Assembly (NCBI RefSeq): GCF_002086285.1
Contig: NZ_MVHU01000021.1
Span: forward strand, 20,258 to 84,257
DNA from: Mycolicibacter kumamotonensis
Lineage (GTDB): Bacteria > Actinomycetota > Actinomycetes > Mycobacteriales > Mycobacteriaceae
Reading direction: 5' to 3'
Length of the DNA stretch: 64,000 nt
The first letter of the stretch is position 1. Each line of letters begins with the position of its first letter. The position numbers and the translations under genes are program-made. The notes under the pieces were generated by a model. It made no database searches. It was not told the DNA's origin and saw only the letters and a program-made list of their open reading frames with translations. Positions 54,920-64,000 of this stretch are shown here, piece by piece.

Positions 54920-56971
54920 ATGGTCCTGCACACCCCTCCGGGCGATGCACCCGACAAGACCGCTCCCGACGTCACCGGAAAAGCCCCGGACGGCCGCGTC
55001 GCCGCCAAGTCGACCCCGCCACTGTCGGCGACCGCGCCGGTGCCCTATTCGGCGGCGCCGGGCCAGGTGCGCAACTCGTTTCCGCCGATCGCCGACTACG
55101 CGTTCTTGTCGGACTGTGAAACCAACTGCCTGATCTCGGCGGCGGGCTCGGTGGAGTGGATGTGTGTGCCGCGGCCCGACTCCCCCAGCGTCTTCGGCTC
55201 GATCCTGGATCGCGGCGCCGGGCACTTCCGGCTCGGGCCGTACGGGGTCGCGGTGCCCGCGGCACGGCGCTACCTGCCCGGCAGCCCCATCATGGAGACC
55301 ACCTGGCAGACCCACACCGGCTGGCTGATCGTGCGGGACGCGCTGGTGATGGGCAAGTGGCACGACATCGAAACCCGGTCGCAGACTCATCGGCGTACCC
55401 CGATGGACTGGGACGCCGAGCACATCCTGCTGCGCACGGTGCGCTGCGTCAGCGGCACGGTCGAGTTGACCATGAGCTGCGAGCCGGCGTTCGACTATCA
55501 CCGCACCAGCGCCACCTGGGAGTACTCGGCCAACGCCTACGGTGAAGCGATCGCCCGAGCCCGGCAGAACCCCGACGCCCACCCGACGCTGCGGTTGACG
55601 ACCAACCTGCGGCTGGGTCTGGAAGGCCGCGAGGCGCGGGCCCGCACCCGGCTGACCGAGGGCGACGACGTCTTCGTGGCGTTGAGCTGGTCCAAACACC
55701 CCGCGCCGCAGACGTACGCCGAAGCCGCCGACAAGATGTGGAACACCACCGAGTGCTGGCGGCAGTGGATCAACATCGGTAACTTCCCCGACCATCCCTG
55801 GCGGGTCTATCTGCAGCGCAGTGCGCTGACGCTCAAGGGGCTGACCTATTCGCCGACCGGCGCCCTGCTGGCCGCGGCCACCACGTCGCTGCCGGAAACG
55901 CCTCAGGGCGAACGCAATTGGGATTACCGCTACGCCTGGGTGCGGGATTCGACGTTCGCACTGTGGGGCCTTTACACGCTGGGGCTGGACCGCGAGGCCG
56001 ACGACTTCTTCTCGTTCATCGCCGACGTGTCCGGCGCCAACAACGGCCAGCAGCGTCCCCTGCAGGTGATGTACGGCGTCGGCGGCGAACACGAACTCGC
56101 CGAAGAAGAACTCGAGCACCTCTCCGGCTACGACAACGCTCGCCCGGTGCGGATCGGTAACGGCGCCTACAACCAGCGTCAGCACGACATCTGGGGCACC
56201 ATGCTGGATTCGGTCTACCTGCACGCCAAATCCCGCGAGCAGATCCCCGAAACCCTGTGGCCGGTGCTCAAGCGTCAGGTGGAAGAGGCGATCGAGCACT
56301 GGCGCGAGCCCGACCGCGGCATCTGGGAGGTGCGGGGCGAACCGCAGCACTTCACCTCCTCGAAGGTGATGTGCTGGGTGGCGCTGGACCGGGGCTCGAA
56401 GCTGGCCGAACTGCAGGGCGAGGTGTCCTACGCCCGGCAGTGGCGGGTGATCGCCGAGGAGATCAAGGCCGATGTGCTGGCCAACGGGGTGGATTCGCGC
56501 GGCGTGCTGACCCAGAGTTACGGCAGCGATGCGTTGGACGCCTCATTGCTGCTGGTGGTGCTCACCCGGTTCCTGCCGGCCGACGATCCGCGGGTGCGCG
56601 CGACCGTGATGGCGATCGCCGAAGAACTCACCGAAGACGGTCTGGTGCTGCGCTACCGGACCGAGGAGACCGACGACGGACTGTCCGGCACCGAGGGCAC
56701 CTTCACCATCTGCTCGTTCTGGCTGGTCTCGGCGCTGGTGGAGATCGGTGAGGTCAGTCAGGCCAAGCATCTGTGCGAGCGGCTGCTGTCGTTCGCCAGC
56801 CCGCTGCACCTCTACGCCGAGGAGATCGAGCCGCGCACCGGACGGCACCTGGGCAACTTCCCGCAGGCGTTCACCCACCTGGCGCTGATCAACGCCGTCG
56901 TGCACGTGATCCGCGCCGAGGAAGAGGCCGACTCCACCGGCGGGTTCCAGCCCGCGAACGCACCCAATTAG
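54920..56971 (+). CDS. Glycoside hydrolase family 15 enzyme (glucoamylase/trehalase-like)
   Basis: A 683-residue protein homologous to Rv2402. After a 55-residue variable N terminus comes the trehalase-like N-domain (PPIADYAFLSDCETNCLISAAG) and then the (alpha/alpha)6 barrel with the GH15 motifs NWDYRYAWVRDSTFALW and EGTFTICSFWLVSAL; the Glu of EGTF is the expected catalytic base. The family hydrolyses glucoamylase-type or trehalose substrates in the cytosol; no signal peptide is present. I use ATG 54920; GTG 54890 is in frame and possible. The frame stays open upstream only because of the 55-bp repeat. Confidence 0.9.
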   Translation: MVLHTPPGDAPDKTAPDVTGKAPDGRVAAKSTPPLSATAPVPYSAAPGQVRNSFPPIADYAFLSDCETNCLISAAGSVEWMCVPRPDSPSVFGSILDRGAGHFRLGPYGVAVPAARRYLPGSPIMETTWQTHTGWLIVRDALVMGKWHDIETRSQTHRRTPMDWDAEHILLRTVRCVSGTVELTMSCEPAFDYHRTSATWEYSANAYGEAIARARQNPDAHPTLRLTTNLRLGLEGREARARTRLTEGDDVFVALSWSKHPAPQTYAEAADKMWNTTECWRQWINIGNFPDHPWRVYLQRSALTLKGLTYSPTGALLAAATTSLPETPQGERNWDYRYAWVRDSTFALWGLYTLGLDREADDFFSFIADVSGANNGQQRPLQVMYGVGGEHELAEEELEHLSGYDNARPVRIGNGAYNQRQHDIWGTMLDSVYLHAKSREQIPETLWPVLKRQVEEAIEHWREPDRGIWEVRGEPQHFTSSKVMCWVALDRGSKLAELQGEVSYARQWRVIAEEIKADVLANGVDSRGVLTQSYGSDALDASLLLVVLTRFLPADDPRVRATVMAIAEELTEDGLVLRYRTEETDDGLSGTEGTFTICSFWLVSALVEIGEVSQAKHLCERLLSFASPLHLYAEEIEPRTGRHLGNFPQAFTHLALINAVVHVIRAEEEADSTGGFQPANAPN

Positions 56972-56991
56972 GGCTCGCCGCGGCGGGCGGG

Positions 56992-57756
56992 TCAGCCGCT
57001 GAGGCCGCGGACCTTGTCCAGCATCGCCCGTGCCAGGTCGGCGGCGGTGGTGTCCCCGGGCGGCGGCGCGTCGGCGTGGTCATCGTCGTCGACGAACCAG
57101 AACACATCGACGTCGACGAGGCAGTTCACCCGCACCGCCACGGCCCGCGTCACCCGCAGGCCCACCTCGCCGCCCACGCTGGTCCGCACGGTCGCGGTGA
57201 GCACCCCGTCGCCGGTGGAGACGTCGATGATTTCACCGCTGGCCTCGCTGCTGTCACCACCGGGGCGCACCACCGTTACCCCGTCGCAGTTGCCCCACTG
57301 CTGCGCGAACCTCTCGAACAGCGCATCGGCATCGGAGGCTGTGGGCAGTGCGACCACGGCCTCACCCACTCCGGTCAGCTGCGAGTCGTCGGAGGTGGAG
57401 TTTCTGTCCCAGAACTCGTGGGCGACATCCTGGACGCCGGCGGAGTCGTAGACCGATTTCTGGCCGCCCACCGCGGCGCCGACGCAGTCTTTCGGCTCGG
57501 CGTCATCCCAGGCGTCGGGCAGCTCGTCGACGCCGCCGAACCGCGGCGGCAGCGAGGGGTCGCTGTGAAAGGGCTGGCCGACCAGCTTCGAGAGCTCGGC
57601 GTCGTCGAGCAGCACCTGCCGGACCGCCATGCCGGTGACCGGGGTGGGAGCCAATCCCGGTGCCGGCCTCACGGTCCCGGAGACCACCGTGGTGCAGCCG
57701 CTGGCCAGCATCAACGCCGCCGCGCATACCGCGGTTCTGCCAGCCCGGGCGGCCAC
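56992..57756 (-). CDS. lppR: LppR-like lipoprotein with PknH-type sensor domain
   Basis: A 254-residue lipoprotein. The signal peptide ends in the lipobox LASGC, anchoring Cys21. The mature region (LSKLVGQPF, FGGVDELPDAWDDAEPKDCVGA, VYDSAGVQDVAHEFW, QQWGNCDGVTV) matches the extracellular PknH-like domain with its conserved cysteine pairs. It probably binds a ligand at the cell surface; none is known. The GTG at 57756 shares one base with the lepA stop, so it is co-transcribed with lepA. Confidence 0.88.
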   Translation of the reverse strand: MAARAGRTAVCAAALMLASGCTTVVSGTVRPAPGLAPTPVTGMAVRQVLLDDAELSKLVGQPFHSDPSLPPRFGGVDELPDAWDDAEPKDCVGAAVGGQKSVYDSAGVQDVAHEFWDRNSTSDDSQLTGVGEAVVALPTASDADALFERFAQQWGNCDGVTVVRPGGDSSEASGEIIDVSTGDGVLTATVRTSVGGEVGLRVTRAVAVRVNCLVDVDVFWFVDDDDHADAPPPGDTTAADLARAMLDKVRGLSG

Positions 57757-59615
57757 TACTTCTTGGCTCTTTCCCCGCCCGACCCGGCGCTTCCGCCGCT
57801 ATCGGTGGACAGTGCCGCGACGAACGCCTCCTGCGGCACATCGACGCGGCCGATGGTCTTCATCCGCTTCTTGCCTTCCTTCTGCTTTTCCAGCAGCTTG
57901 CGCTTACGGGTGATGTCACCGCCGTAGCACTTGGACAGCACGTCCTTGCGGATGGCCCGAATATTCTCGCGGGCAATGATTTTCGAGCCGATCGCGGCCT
58001 GCACCGGCACCTCGAACTGCTGGCGCGGGATCAGCTCCTTGAGCTTGGTCGTCATCTTGTTGCCGTAGGCCGACGCCGAATCCTTGTGCACGATCGCACT
58101 GAACGCGTCCACTGCCTCGCCCTGCAACAAGATGTCGACCTTGACCAGGTCGGCTTCCTGCTCGCCGGCCTCCTCGTAATCGAGGCTGGCGTAGCCGCGG
58201 GTGCGCGACTTCAGCGAGTCGAAGAAGTCGAAGATGATCTCGCCCAGCGGCATCGTGTAACGCAGCTCGACACGTTCCGGCGAAAGGTAGTCCATGCCAC
58301 CGAGTTCCCCGCGCCGCGACTGGCACAGTTCCATGATGGTGCCGACGAACTCGCTGGGAGCGATGATGGTGGTCTTGACGACCGGTTCGAAGACCGCGCG
58401 GATCTTGCCTTCGGGCCAGTCCGACGGGTTGGTGACGACGATTTCGGCGTTGTCCTCGCGGATCACCCGGTAAACGACGTTGGGCGAGGTGGAGATCAGG
58501 TCCAGGTCGAATTCGCGCTCCAGGCGTTCGCGGGTGATCTCCATGTGCAGCAGACCCAAAAAGCCGCAGCGGAACCCGAACCCCAGCGCCACCGAGGTTT
58601 CCGGCTCGTAGGTCAGTGCGGCGTCGTTGAGCTGCAGCTTGTCCAGGGCGTCACGCAGGTTCGGGTAGTCCGAGCCGTCCACCGGGTACAGCCCGGAATA
58701 CACCATCGGCTTGGGTTCGCGGTAGCCGGTGAGCGCCTCGGTGGCCCCGCCCCGGGCGGTGGTGACGGTGTCGCCGACCTTGGATTGGCGCACGTCCTTC
58801 ACCCCGGTGATCAGGTACCCCACCTCGCCGACGCCAAGTCCCTTGGAGGCCTTGGGTTCCGGGGAGACGATACCGACTTCGAGCAGCTCGTGGGTGGCGC
58901 CGGTGGACATCATCGCGATCTTCTCGCGCGGGGTGATCTTGCCGTCGACGACACGGACGTAGGTGACCACGCCGCGGTAGATGTCGTAGACGGAGTCGAA
59001 GATCATCGCCCGGGTGGGCGCGTCGGCGTCGCCGGTGGGCGCCGGCACCTGTTTGACGACTTCGTCGAGGAGCTCGGCCACACCCTCGCCGGTCTTGCCG
59101 GACACCTTCAGCACATCGGTGGGTTCGCAGCCGATGATGTGGGCCAGTTCGGCGGCGTAGCGCTCCGGGTCGGCGGCGGGCAGGTCGATCTTGTTGAGCA
59201 CCGGGATGATGGTGAGGTCGCGATCCAGTGCCAGGTACAGGTTGGCCAGGGTTTGGGCCTCGATGCCCTGGGCGGCGTCGACCAGCAGGATGGCGCCCTC
59301 GCAGGCCTCCAGTGCCCGGGACACCTCGTAGGTGAAGTCGACGTGGCCGGGGGTGTCGATCAGGTGCAGCACATACTGCTCACCGTTGGCCGTCCAGGGC
59401 AGCCGGACGTTCTGGGCCTTGATGGTGATGCCGCGTTCGCGCTCGATGTCCATCCGGTCCAGGTATTGGGCGCGCATCGAGCGATCGTCGACGACGCCGG
59501 TGAGCTGCAGCATCCGGTCGGCCAGGGTCGATTTGCCGTGGTCGATGTGGGCGATGATGCAGAAGTTCCGTATCTGCGCCGGCGCGGTGAAGGTCTGGTC
59601 GGCGAAACTGCTGAT
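57756..59615 (-). CDS. lepA: LepA (EF4), back-translocating ribosomal GTPase, with atypical start
   Basis: About 619 residues. GTPase motifs are AHIDHGKST (P-loop), RGITIKAQ (switch I), DTPGHVDF and NKIDLPAA; the C-terminal LepA-specific domain has [23 protein letters not shown]. The only ATG in frame near the 5' end is at 59513, which would delete the P-loop. Homology clearly continues upstream ([32 protein letters not shown], split here). Between the in-frame TAG at 59657-59655 and that region there is no ATG, GTG or TTG. The best candidates are ATC at 59615, 6 nt after AGGAG (59626-59622), or ATT at 59621. I annotate ATC with low certainty; a sequencing error upstream would also explain it. 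Confidence 0.85.
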   Translation of the reverse strand: MSSFADQTFTAPAQIRNFCIIAHIDHGKSTLADRMLQLTGVVDDRSMRAQYLDRMDIERERGITIKAQNVRLPWTANGEQYVLHLIDTPGHVDFTYEVSRALEACEGAILLVDAAQGIEAQTLANLYLALDRDLTIIPVLNKIDLPAADPERYAAELAHIIGCEPTDVLKVSGKTGEGVAELLDEVVKQVPAPTGDADAPTRAMIFDSVYDIYRGVVTYVRVVDGKITPREKIAMMSTGATHELLEVGIVSPEPKASKGLGVGEVGYLITGVKDVRQSKVGDTVTTARGGATEALTGYREPKPMVYSGLYPVDGSDYPNLRDALDKLQLNDAALTYEPETSVALGFGFRCGFLGLLHMEITRERLEREFDLDLISTSPNVVYRVIREDNAEIVVTNPSDWPEGKIRAVFEPVVKTTIIAPSEFVGTIMELCQSRRGELGGMDYLSPERVELRYTMPLGEIIFDFFDSLKSRTRGYASLDYEEAGEQEADLVKVDILLQGEAVDAFSAIVHKDSASAYGNKMTTKLKELIPRQQFEVPVQAAIGSKIIARENIRAIRKDVLSKCYGGDITRKRKLLEKQKEGKKRMKTIGRVDVPQEAFVAALSTDSGGSAGSGGERAKK

Positions 59616-59698
59616 GGGAATCTCCTGGTGAGCGGGTGGTGCGGGGGTGCCTGCCTACTGTCTAGTCAGGGTAGCGAGGCGGGGGCTGCAAAACGAAA

Positions 59699-59722
59699 CC
59701 CCCGGAGGCGCACCTCCGGGGG
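59699..59722 (-). terminator. Strong hairpin terminator after the 59742 gene
   Basis: CCCCCGGAGG (59699-59708) pairs perfectly with CCTCCGGGGG (59713-59722) around a 4-nt loop. Read on the minus strand it is followed by TTTCGTTTT, a good U-rich tail. Confidence 0.85.
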
Positions 59723-59741
59723 CTTGCGTTTCCAACGAGGA

Positions 59742-60302
59742 TCAGACGTCGATTCCGTCGAGCCCGAAGTACCCGCCCAGGTCGGCCACGCCCGCGTTGA
59801 AGAAGTTGGTGAAGTCGGCGAAGAAGCCTTCCCCGGCCAGCCCGGCTTCGATCCCGCTTTCCGAGCCGAACAGGTAGCTGCCGGCATCTTCGAGGGAAAT
59901 CTCGCCGCCACCGGTCATCAGCGCGTAGAGCATCACGTTGCTGGCGTCGGCGAACTGCGTGACCGCGCCGTTGAACAGGCTGTAGGAGCCCGGGTCGCTG
60001 GACATCTCATCTTCCCAGTTCACACCGAACAGCAGCGCCGCGAAGGCCGTGTTGGCTTGCAGGTCCTCAGCGGAGATGGTGCTGAACGACAGCGGGTTCT
60101 CCGTCGTCGGCTCGCCGACGGTGATCACGTTGGGGTCGACATCCGCCAGCGTGGCCTGGGTCCCGAAGAGCCAGTTCATCGACTGGACCTCCGCCACCAG
60201 GATGCTGCTGAAGTCGGGGCCCTCCGCGACCGCCAGCGGCGCCAATGCGAATGCCGCACCCGCAGCCAAGCTCCCCACCACGCCGATTTTGCGAATGCTC
60301 AT
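59742..60302 (-). CDS. Secreted protein of unknown function, paralogue of the 60517 gene
   Basis: A 186-residue protein with a signal peptide (MSIRKIGVVGSLAAGAAFAL, cleavage near AVAEG). The mature part is acidic and Gly/Phe-rich, ending YFGLDGIDV. A segment SYSLFNGAVTQFADASNVMLYALM resembles DSLFNGAFSRFTEADLVGQAL in the neighbouring gene, so the two are related. I know of no function. GAAAGG precedes the ATG at 60302, and the gene ends in a strong terminator. Confidence 0.8.
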   Translation of the reverse strand: MSIRKIGVVGSLAAGAAFALAPLAVAEGPDFSSILVAEVQSMNWLFGTQATLADVDPNVITVGEPTTENPLSFSTISAEDLQANTAFAALLFGVNWEDEMSSDPGSYSLFNGAVTQFADASNVMLYALMTGGGEISLEDAGSYLFGSESGIEAGLAGEGFFADFTNFFNAGVADLGGYFGLDGIDV

Positions 60303-60516
60303 AGTCTTTTGCCTTTCACGATGTCCAACCGGCGGATTGCCACCGCCGGACGCTCCCCCAGCACCGTCCGCTGCAAAGCTCGTCAAATCTAACAGATACC
60401 TGTGATTGAGCACAACGGTTTGCTCAGCTGGATATCAGTCGGCGCATTTCTTGCCAGAATTTTCCCAGCTAAACGAGATCAAAAGGACGCATCGGGGCCT
60501 TCTTAGCGAGCCTTAG

Positions 60517-61185
60517 CTAGGGCGTCACATCGGCGAGGCTGAATATGCCGAACAGGTCGGCCCAGGCGGCCTGCATCAGGTCGCCCTGCAGGGTGCCCAG
60601 GGCATCCTGGAAGCCGCCGGCGGCGGTGAAGATGTCCGCGTCGGGCGCCAGGAATTGCAGGTCGGCGTAGAGAGCCGAGTCCGGATCTATGGCCGCGCCG
60701 CTGAGGTTGTCATAAAGGCTCGCCGCGATCGCCGCCTCGTAACCGCCGTCCCCCAGGGTCTGGTTCAGCCCCAGCACGTCGTCCAGCTGAGCCTGCAACA
60801 GCGCCTGACCGACGAGGTCCGCCTCGGTGAACCGGGAGAACGCGCCGTTGAAGAGGCTGTCCGCCGGGTCTGCAGGGTCCCCCGGGAACAGCAACGAGTC
60901 GTCCGGCAGGCCCAGGCCACCGCTGGTGGTCGGTTCCAGTGCCCAGGAGTAGACGCTCTGCTGTAATGCCACATCCTGGTTGAAAAGGCTGTCGTTCTGT
61001 TCCGCCTGCGCGAGTATCAGGTCGTTGTTAGCGGCGTCAGCGGTGCTGACCAGCGTCACACCGCGCTGAGCGGTCCGGTCCGCGTGCTCGGATATGCCGA
61101 CCACGCTGAGAGCGGCCGCGGACAGTCCGGTCAAGATCGCAACGCCGAGGGCGACCCCGCGCCGAAGGCTGTTGCGATCCTCCAT
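60517..61185 (-). CDS. Secreted protein of unknown function, paralogue of the 59742 gene
   Basis: A 222-residue protein with an N-terminal signal or anchor (LRRGVALGVAILTGLSAAAL) and a mature domain with LFNGAFSRFTEADLV and a C-terminal AWADLFGIFSLADVTP that recalls the aromatic tail of the neighbouring protein. ATG 61185 has a better ribosome site (AGGGAAG) than the GTG at 61209 in the same frame. Two adjacent related exported proteins on the same strand suggest a local duplication followed by divergence. Function is unknown. Confidence 0.78.
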   Translation of the reverse strand: MEDRNSLRRGVALGVAILTGLSAAALSVVGISEHADRTAQRGVTLVSTADAANNDLILAQAEQNDSLFNQDVALQQSVYSWALEPTTSGGLGLPDDSLLFPGDPADPADSLFNGAFSRFTEADLVGQALLQAQLDDVLGLNQTLGDGGYEAAIAASLYDNLSGAAIDPDSALYADLQFLAPDADIFTAAGGFQDALGTLQGDLMQAAWADLFGIFSLADVTP

Positions 61186-61440
61186 GACTTCACTTCCCTG
61201 GTATCGCACAATCGGGCAGCGACAACGCCCCCGGTGCGGCGAAAACCCCGCCGCCCCAGCACCCCGCCGTTCTCAAACCTCACATGACGGTGTGATCTTC
61301 GACGCTACGCCGATGCGCCACTGGGGACAATGCAAGCGCCACATCAGATTTCAGACAGGCTCGGGGAAGCGTGCCCAGCCGAGACGGTGACCGCAAGCAG
61401 GTCATCGGTGCCCAACGCCCGCTTCGCCTATGCTGCGATC

Positions 61441-62055
61441 ATGGCTTCCCCGCGGAAGACCCCTTGGCAGACGGTGCAGCGATTCGCGGAAAACCTGGTG
61501 TTCAACGAAGCTCCACGGCTCATCCGCCAGATCGAGCAGACACCGCTGGTGCAACAGCGCATTCAGCGCGGCATCGAGCAGGGCATCAAGATCGGCCTGG
61601 AGATACTAAGCGGCGCGACACCGGATGCGGCGCCGGCGATCCCGGCCGGCCGGCCGGTCACGAACAGCAGCGTCCCCACCGCGCACCGCGCGCGTCGCCT
61701 GGTCTACGCCCCCGACCTCAACGGCCGGGCCGACCCGGGCGAGATCGTCTGGACCTGGGTGGCCTACGAGGATGATCCGGGCCAGGGCAAGGACCGGCCG
61801 GTGCTGGTCGTCGGACGCGACCGCAGCATGCTGCTGGGACTGATGCTGTCCAGCCAGCCGCGGCACGCCGACGACGCGAACTGGCTCGGTATCGGCGCCG
61901 GTAGCTGGGATGAGGCCCAGCGGCTCAGCTGGGTACGGCTGGACCGGGTGCTCGACGTGCCCGAGGAGTCGATCCGGCGCGAGGGCGCCATCCTGGAGCG
62001 CTCGGTGTTCGAGGTGGTGGCCGCGCGGCTGCGCAGCGACTACGCGTGGAGCTGA
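61441..62055 (+). CDS. PemK/MazF-like protein (Rv2405 homologue)
   Basis: A 204-residue protein. Residues 1-50 form a helical N terminus (NLVFNEAPRLIRQIEQTPLV). The C-terminal half has the SH3-like barrel strands of the PemK/MazF family (PGEIVWTWVAYEDDPGQGKDRPVLVVGRD, split here; SMLLGLMLSS; WVRLDRVLDVPEESIRREG). No antitoxin gene is adjacent, so a growth-arrest toxin role is doubtful. A TATGCT -10 hexamer at 61429-61434 lies 6 nt before ATG 61441, implying a leaderless transcript. The order with the CBS and RNase Z genes matches Rv2405-Rv2407. Confidence 0.8.
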   Translation: MASPRKTPWQTVQRFAENLVFNEAPRLIRQIEQTPLVQQRIQRGIEQGIKIGLEILSGATPDAAPAIPAGRPVTNSSVPTAHRARRLVYAPDLNGRADPGEIVWTWVAYEDDPGQGKDRPVLVVGRDRSMLLGLMLSSQPRHADDANWLGIGAGSWDEAQRLSWVRLDRVLDVPEESIRREGAILERSVFEVVAARLRSDYAWS

Positions 62056-62056
62056 G

Positions 62057-62485
62057 CTATCCCTGGCTGATGTAGGAGCGCAGCTGCGCCTGCTCGGCCT
62101 GCAGCTCTTCCATCCGCGACTTCACCACGTCGCCGATGCTGACGATCCCGGCCAGCCGGCCGTCCTCGAGCACCGGTATGTGGCGCGCCCGGTGCTCGGT
62201 CATGAGCATGCTGACCTCGTCGGCGGTGTCGGATTTGGTGCAGGTCGCTACCACCGTGGTCATGATCGCCGACACCGGCCGGGCCAGCAGGCTGGCGCCG
62301 TGGACGTGCAGCTGGCGGACCACGTCACGCTCGGAGGCCACCCCCTGCAGGCCGTCGGGCCCGATCACCACCATGGCGCCGATGTTGTGCTCGGCCAAAC
62401 CGGCCAACAACTCCATGACGGTGGCATCCGGGTGGATGGTCACCACCGCCGCGCCCTTGTTCCGCAATACATCCGCGATCCGCAT
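62057..62485 (-). CDS. Tandem CBS-domain protein (Rv2406c homologue)
   Basis: A 142-residue protein consisting of two CBS motifs: the first around [20 protein letters not shown] and [12 protein letters not shown], the second around [20 protein letters not shown] and [13 protein letters not shown]. Such pairs bind adenine nucleotides and act as energy sensors; nothing else is fused here. GGGAGG precedes the ATG at 62485. It is convergent with the PemK-like gene, with a 1-nt gap between them. Confidence 0.88.
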   Translation of the reverse strand: MRIADVLRNKGAAVVTIHPDATVMELLAGLAEHNIGAMVVIGPDGLQGVASERDVVRQLHVHGASLLARPVSAIMTTVVATCTKSDTADEVSMLMTEHRARHIPVLEDGRLAGIVSIGDVVKSRMEELQAEQAQLRSYISQG

Positions 62486-62612
62486 TGAAGCCTCCCGCCG
62501 CAGTGATCTGCTTCACACCAGGCTAGGCCATTTCTCCCGACCTCGGGCGGCGATGTTCGAAACTCTGCCGATCGCCCACTGCGCGATGCGCATCTGTGGC
62601 ATATGTGACGTC

Positions 62613-63470
62613 ATGACGATCGAGATCACCCTGCTGGGCACCGGAAGCCCCATCCCCGACCCGAACCGCGCCGGACCGTCGACCCTGATCCGGGCAGGTG
62701 GCCAGGTGCTGCTGATCGACTGCGGGCGCGGGGTGTTACAGCGGATGGCCGCGGCGGGTGCGTCCGCGAACACGCTGTCGGCACTGCTGCTCACCCATCT
62801 GCACAGTGACCACATCGCCGACCTCGGCGACCTGCTGATCACCCGGTGGGTGACCACGTTCAGGCCCGACCCCCCACCACTGACGATCATCGGCCCGCCG
62901 GGAACCTCCGAGGTCGTGGAGGCGACGCTGCGGGCCTTCGGGCACGACATCGGCTACCGGATCGCCCACCACGCCGACCTGACCACACCGCCTCCCGTCG
63001 AGGTCCGCGAGCACACCACCGGCCAGGTTTGGGATCGCGACGGCGTGCAGATCACCGTGGCGCCCACCGACCACCGGCCGGTGACGCCCACGATCGGGTT
63101 CCGGGTCGAATACGCCGATGGGTCCGGGACCGCCTCGGTGGTGCTGGCCGGCGACACCGTGCCCTGCGACAGTCTCGACGCGTTGGCCGCCGGAGCCGGT
63201 GCGCTGGTGCACACCGTGATCCGCAAGGACCTCATCGCCGCGCTCCCCCAGCAGCGGATCCGAGACATCTGCGACTACCACTCCTCAGTGGCCGAAGCCG
63301 CCGCGACCGCCCAGCGCGCCGGGGTCGGCACCCTGGTGCTGACCCATTACGTGCCCGCCATCGCGCCCGGGCAGGAGGAGCAGTGGCGAGCGCTGGCCGC
63401 CGCGGAGTTCGAGGGGCCGATCGAGCTCGGCGACGACCTGCACCGCGTCGAGGTGGTGGCGGGAGGCTGA
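62613..63470 (+). CDS. rnz: Ribonuclease Z / metallo-beta-lactamase fold hydrolase
   Basis: A 285-residue protein. The zinc ligands are in [17 protein letters not shown] (HxHxDH), GDTVPCDSL (Asp) and LTHYVPA (His), with the N-terminal [18 protein letters not shown] typical of RNase Z/ElaC. It should trim tRNA 3' ends. The ATG at 62613 gives the family start; the frame continues upstream to 62136 in unrelated sequence. Position next to the CBS and S20 genes matches M. tuberculosis Rv2407. Confidence 0.88.
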   Translation: MTIEITLLGTGSPIPDPNRAGPSTLIRAGGQVLLIDCGRGVLQRMAAAGASANTLSALLLTHLHSDHIADLGDLLITRWVTTFRPDPPPLTIIGPPGTSEVVEATLRAFGHDIGYRIAHHADLTTPPPVEVREHTTGQVWDRDGVQITVAPTDHRPVTPTIGFRVEYADGSGTASVVLAGDTVPCDSLDALAAGAGALVHTVIRKDLIAALPQQRIRDICDYHSSVAEAAATAQRAGVGTLVLTHYVPAIAPGQEEQWRALAAAEFEGPIELGDDLHRVEVVAGG

Positions 63471-63588
63471 CCACGGGGCCGCAGGTGAGCCAAGTTGGGG
63501 AGTTGACAGCCCAGCTGGTAACCTGAACAGCCGTTGCCCCCGCGTCGGGAGGCGAACCCAACTCAAGCTTTTAAGAAGGAACTACTCC

Positions 63589-63849
63589 GTGGCCAACATC
63601 AAGTCGCAGGTGAAGCGCAACCGGACCAACGAGCGCGCCCGGCTGCGCAACCAGTCGGTGAAGTCGGCGGTGCGCACCGCGATCCGCGCTTTCCGTGAGG
63701 CCGCCGAGGCCGGCGACAAGGAGAAGGCCGGCGAGCTGCTGGTGTCGACCAGCCGCAAGCTGGACAAGGCCGCGAGCAAGGGCGTGATCCACAAGAACCA
63801 GGCCGCGAACAAGAAGTCGGCGCTGGCGCAGGCCCTCAACAAGCTCTGA
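63589..63849 (+). CDS. rpsT: 30S ribosomal protein S20
   Basis: An 86-residue basic protein with the S20 pattern [20 protein letters not shown] and a C terminus [20 protein letters not shown]. Start is GTG at 63589 with AAGGA upstream. It binds 16S rRNA early in 30S assembly. A TTGACA at 63502-63507 is a candidate -35, but I see no well-spaced -10. A terminator follows. Confidence 0.97.
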   Translation: MANIKSQVKRNRTNERARLRNQSVKSAVRTAIRAFREAAEAGDKEKAGELLVSTSRKLDKAASKGVIHKNQAANKKSALAQALNKL

Positions 63850-63873
63850 CCTGGCGGGTCGCCCCGCGAACGC

Positions 63874-63904
63874 AGGCCCCTGATTCCACCCGGAACAGGG
63901 GCCT
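63874..63904 (+). terminator. Terminator after rpsT
   Basis: AGGCCCCTG (63874-63882) pairs with CAGGGGCCT (63896-63904) around a 13-nt loop, followed by TTCGT. From 63905 to the end of the window I see no gene or clear site. Confidence 0.8.
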
Positions 63905-64000
63905 TCGTGCTGCCGTAGCCGCCCTAGGACTCTGCTGAATTAGTGGCCTGAGGGGCGGGGTGCCTCGTGGCGCTTGTTGGCGCTGATCTGAAGTCAGACC

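Noticed and set aside
59513..59513. lepA starting at ATG 59513
   Set aside because: This start would remove the P-loop HIDHGKST, which is clearly encoded just upstream in the same frame.
61441..62485. Toxin-antitoxin system made of the PemK/MazF-like protein and its neighbour
   Set aside because: The neighbour is a CBS-domain protein on the opposite strand, not an antitoxin, and the PemK-like protein is longer than typical toxins.

Overview
The window is high-GC actinobacterial DNA and almost certainly comes from a mycobacterium outside the M. tuberculosis complex. The gene content and order are those of the mycobacterial mycobactin (mbt) locus followed by the conserved hemW-rpfD-sirA-cysH-che1-cysAWT-subI-glucoamylase-lppR-lepA-rnz-rpsT neighbourhood (the Rv2376c to Rv2412 region of M. 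tuberculosis). The species cannot be named from the sequence alone.

Layout. 1-2222: end of a PLP-dependent lyase and an FGGY sugar kinase. 2246-43900: a siderophore super-locus. Read on the minus strand from about 20215 down to 2246 it is mbtT-mbtC-mbtD-mbtE-mbtF-mbtG-mbtH and an MTB12-like secreted antigen, with most junctions overlapping by 4 to 8 nt. A passenger segment (SnoaL-like gene, cutinase, DUF222/HNH protein; 20403-22869) separates this operon from mbtB. mbtB and mbtA diverge at 26418. A DUF3060 gene follows, then the genes that form a separate 'mbt-2' locus in M. tuberculosis: irtB, irtA, mbtK, mbtN, mbtM, mbtL. Next come a divergent iron-box gene of unknown function (36939), an SDR/diiron/flavin monooxygenase/MerR operon (38045-42201), a CsoR-family repressor, and mbtI (salicylate synthase). 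Six IdeR-type iron boxes mark the promoters of mbtT, mbtB/mbtA, irtA/mbtK, mbtL/36939 gene (two boxes) and mbtI. Salicylate synthesis, salicylate activation, NRPS/PKS assembly, lysine hydroxylation and acylation, and Fe-siderophore import are therefore all encoded within 41 kb under one iron regulator.

44116-54505: small secreted protein, hemW, rpfD, then two sulfur-assimilation operons (sirA-cysH-che1 on plus, subI-cysT-cysW-cysA1 on minus). Each is preceded by a short cysteine-ending upstream ORF that looks like a cysteine-responsive attenuator. 54511-54875: a 55-bp tandem repeat with six full copies. 54920-63849: GH15 glucoamylase-like enzyme, lppR, lepA (with no usual start codon), two related small secreted proteins, a PemK/MazF-like protein, a CBS protein, RNase Z and ribosomal protein S20.

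The most unusual points are an MbtE with two complete C-A-PCP modules whose second adenylation domain lacks the usual amino-group-binding Asp; an MbtB without its terminal thioesterase and a stand-alone MbtT instead; merging of both mbt loci and mbtI; an iron-box-controlled unknown exported protein; paired cysteine leader peptides; and a lepA that appears to start at ATC or ATT.
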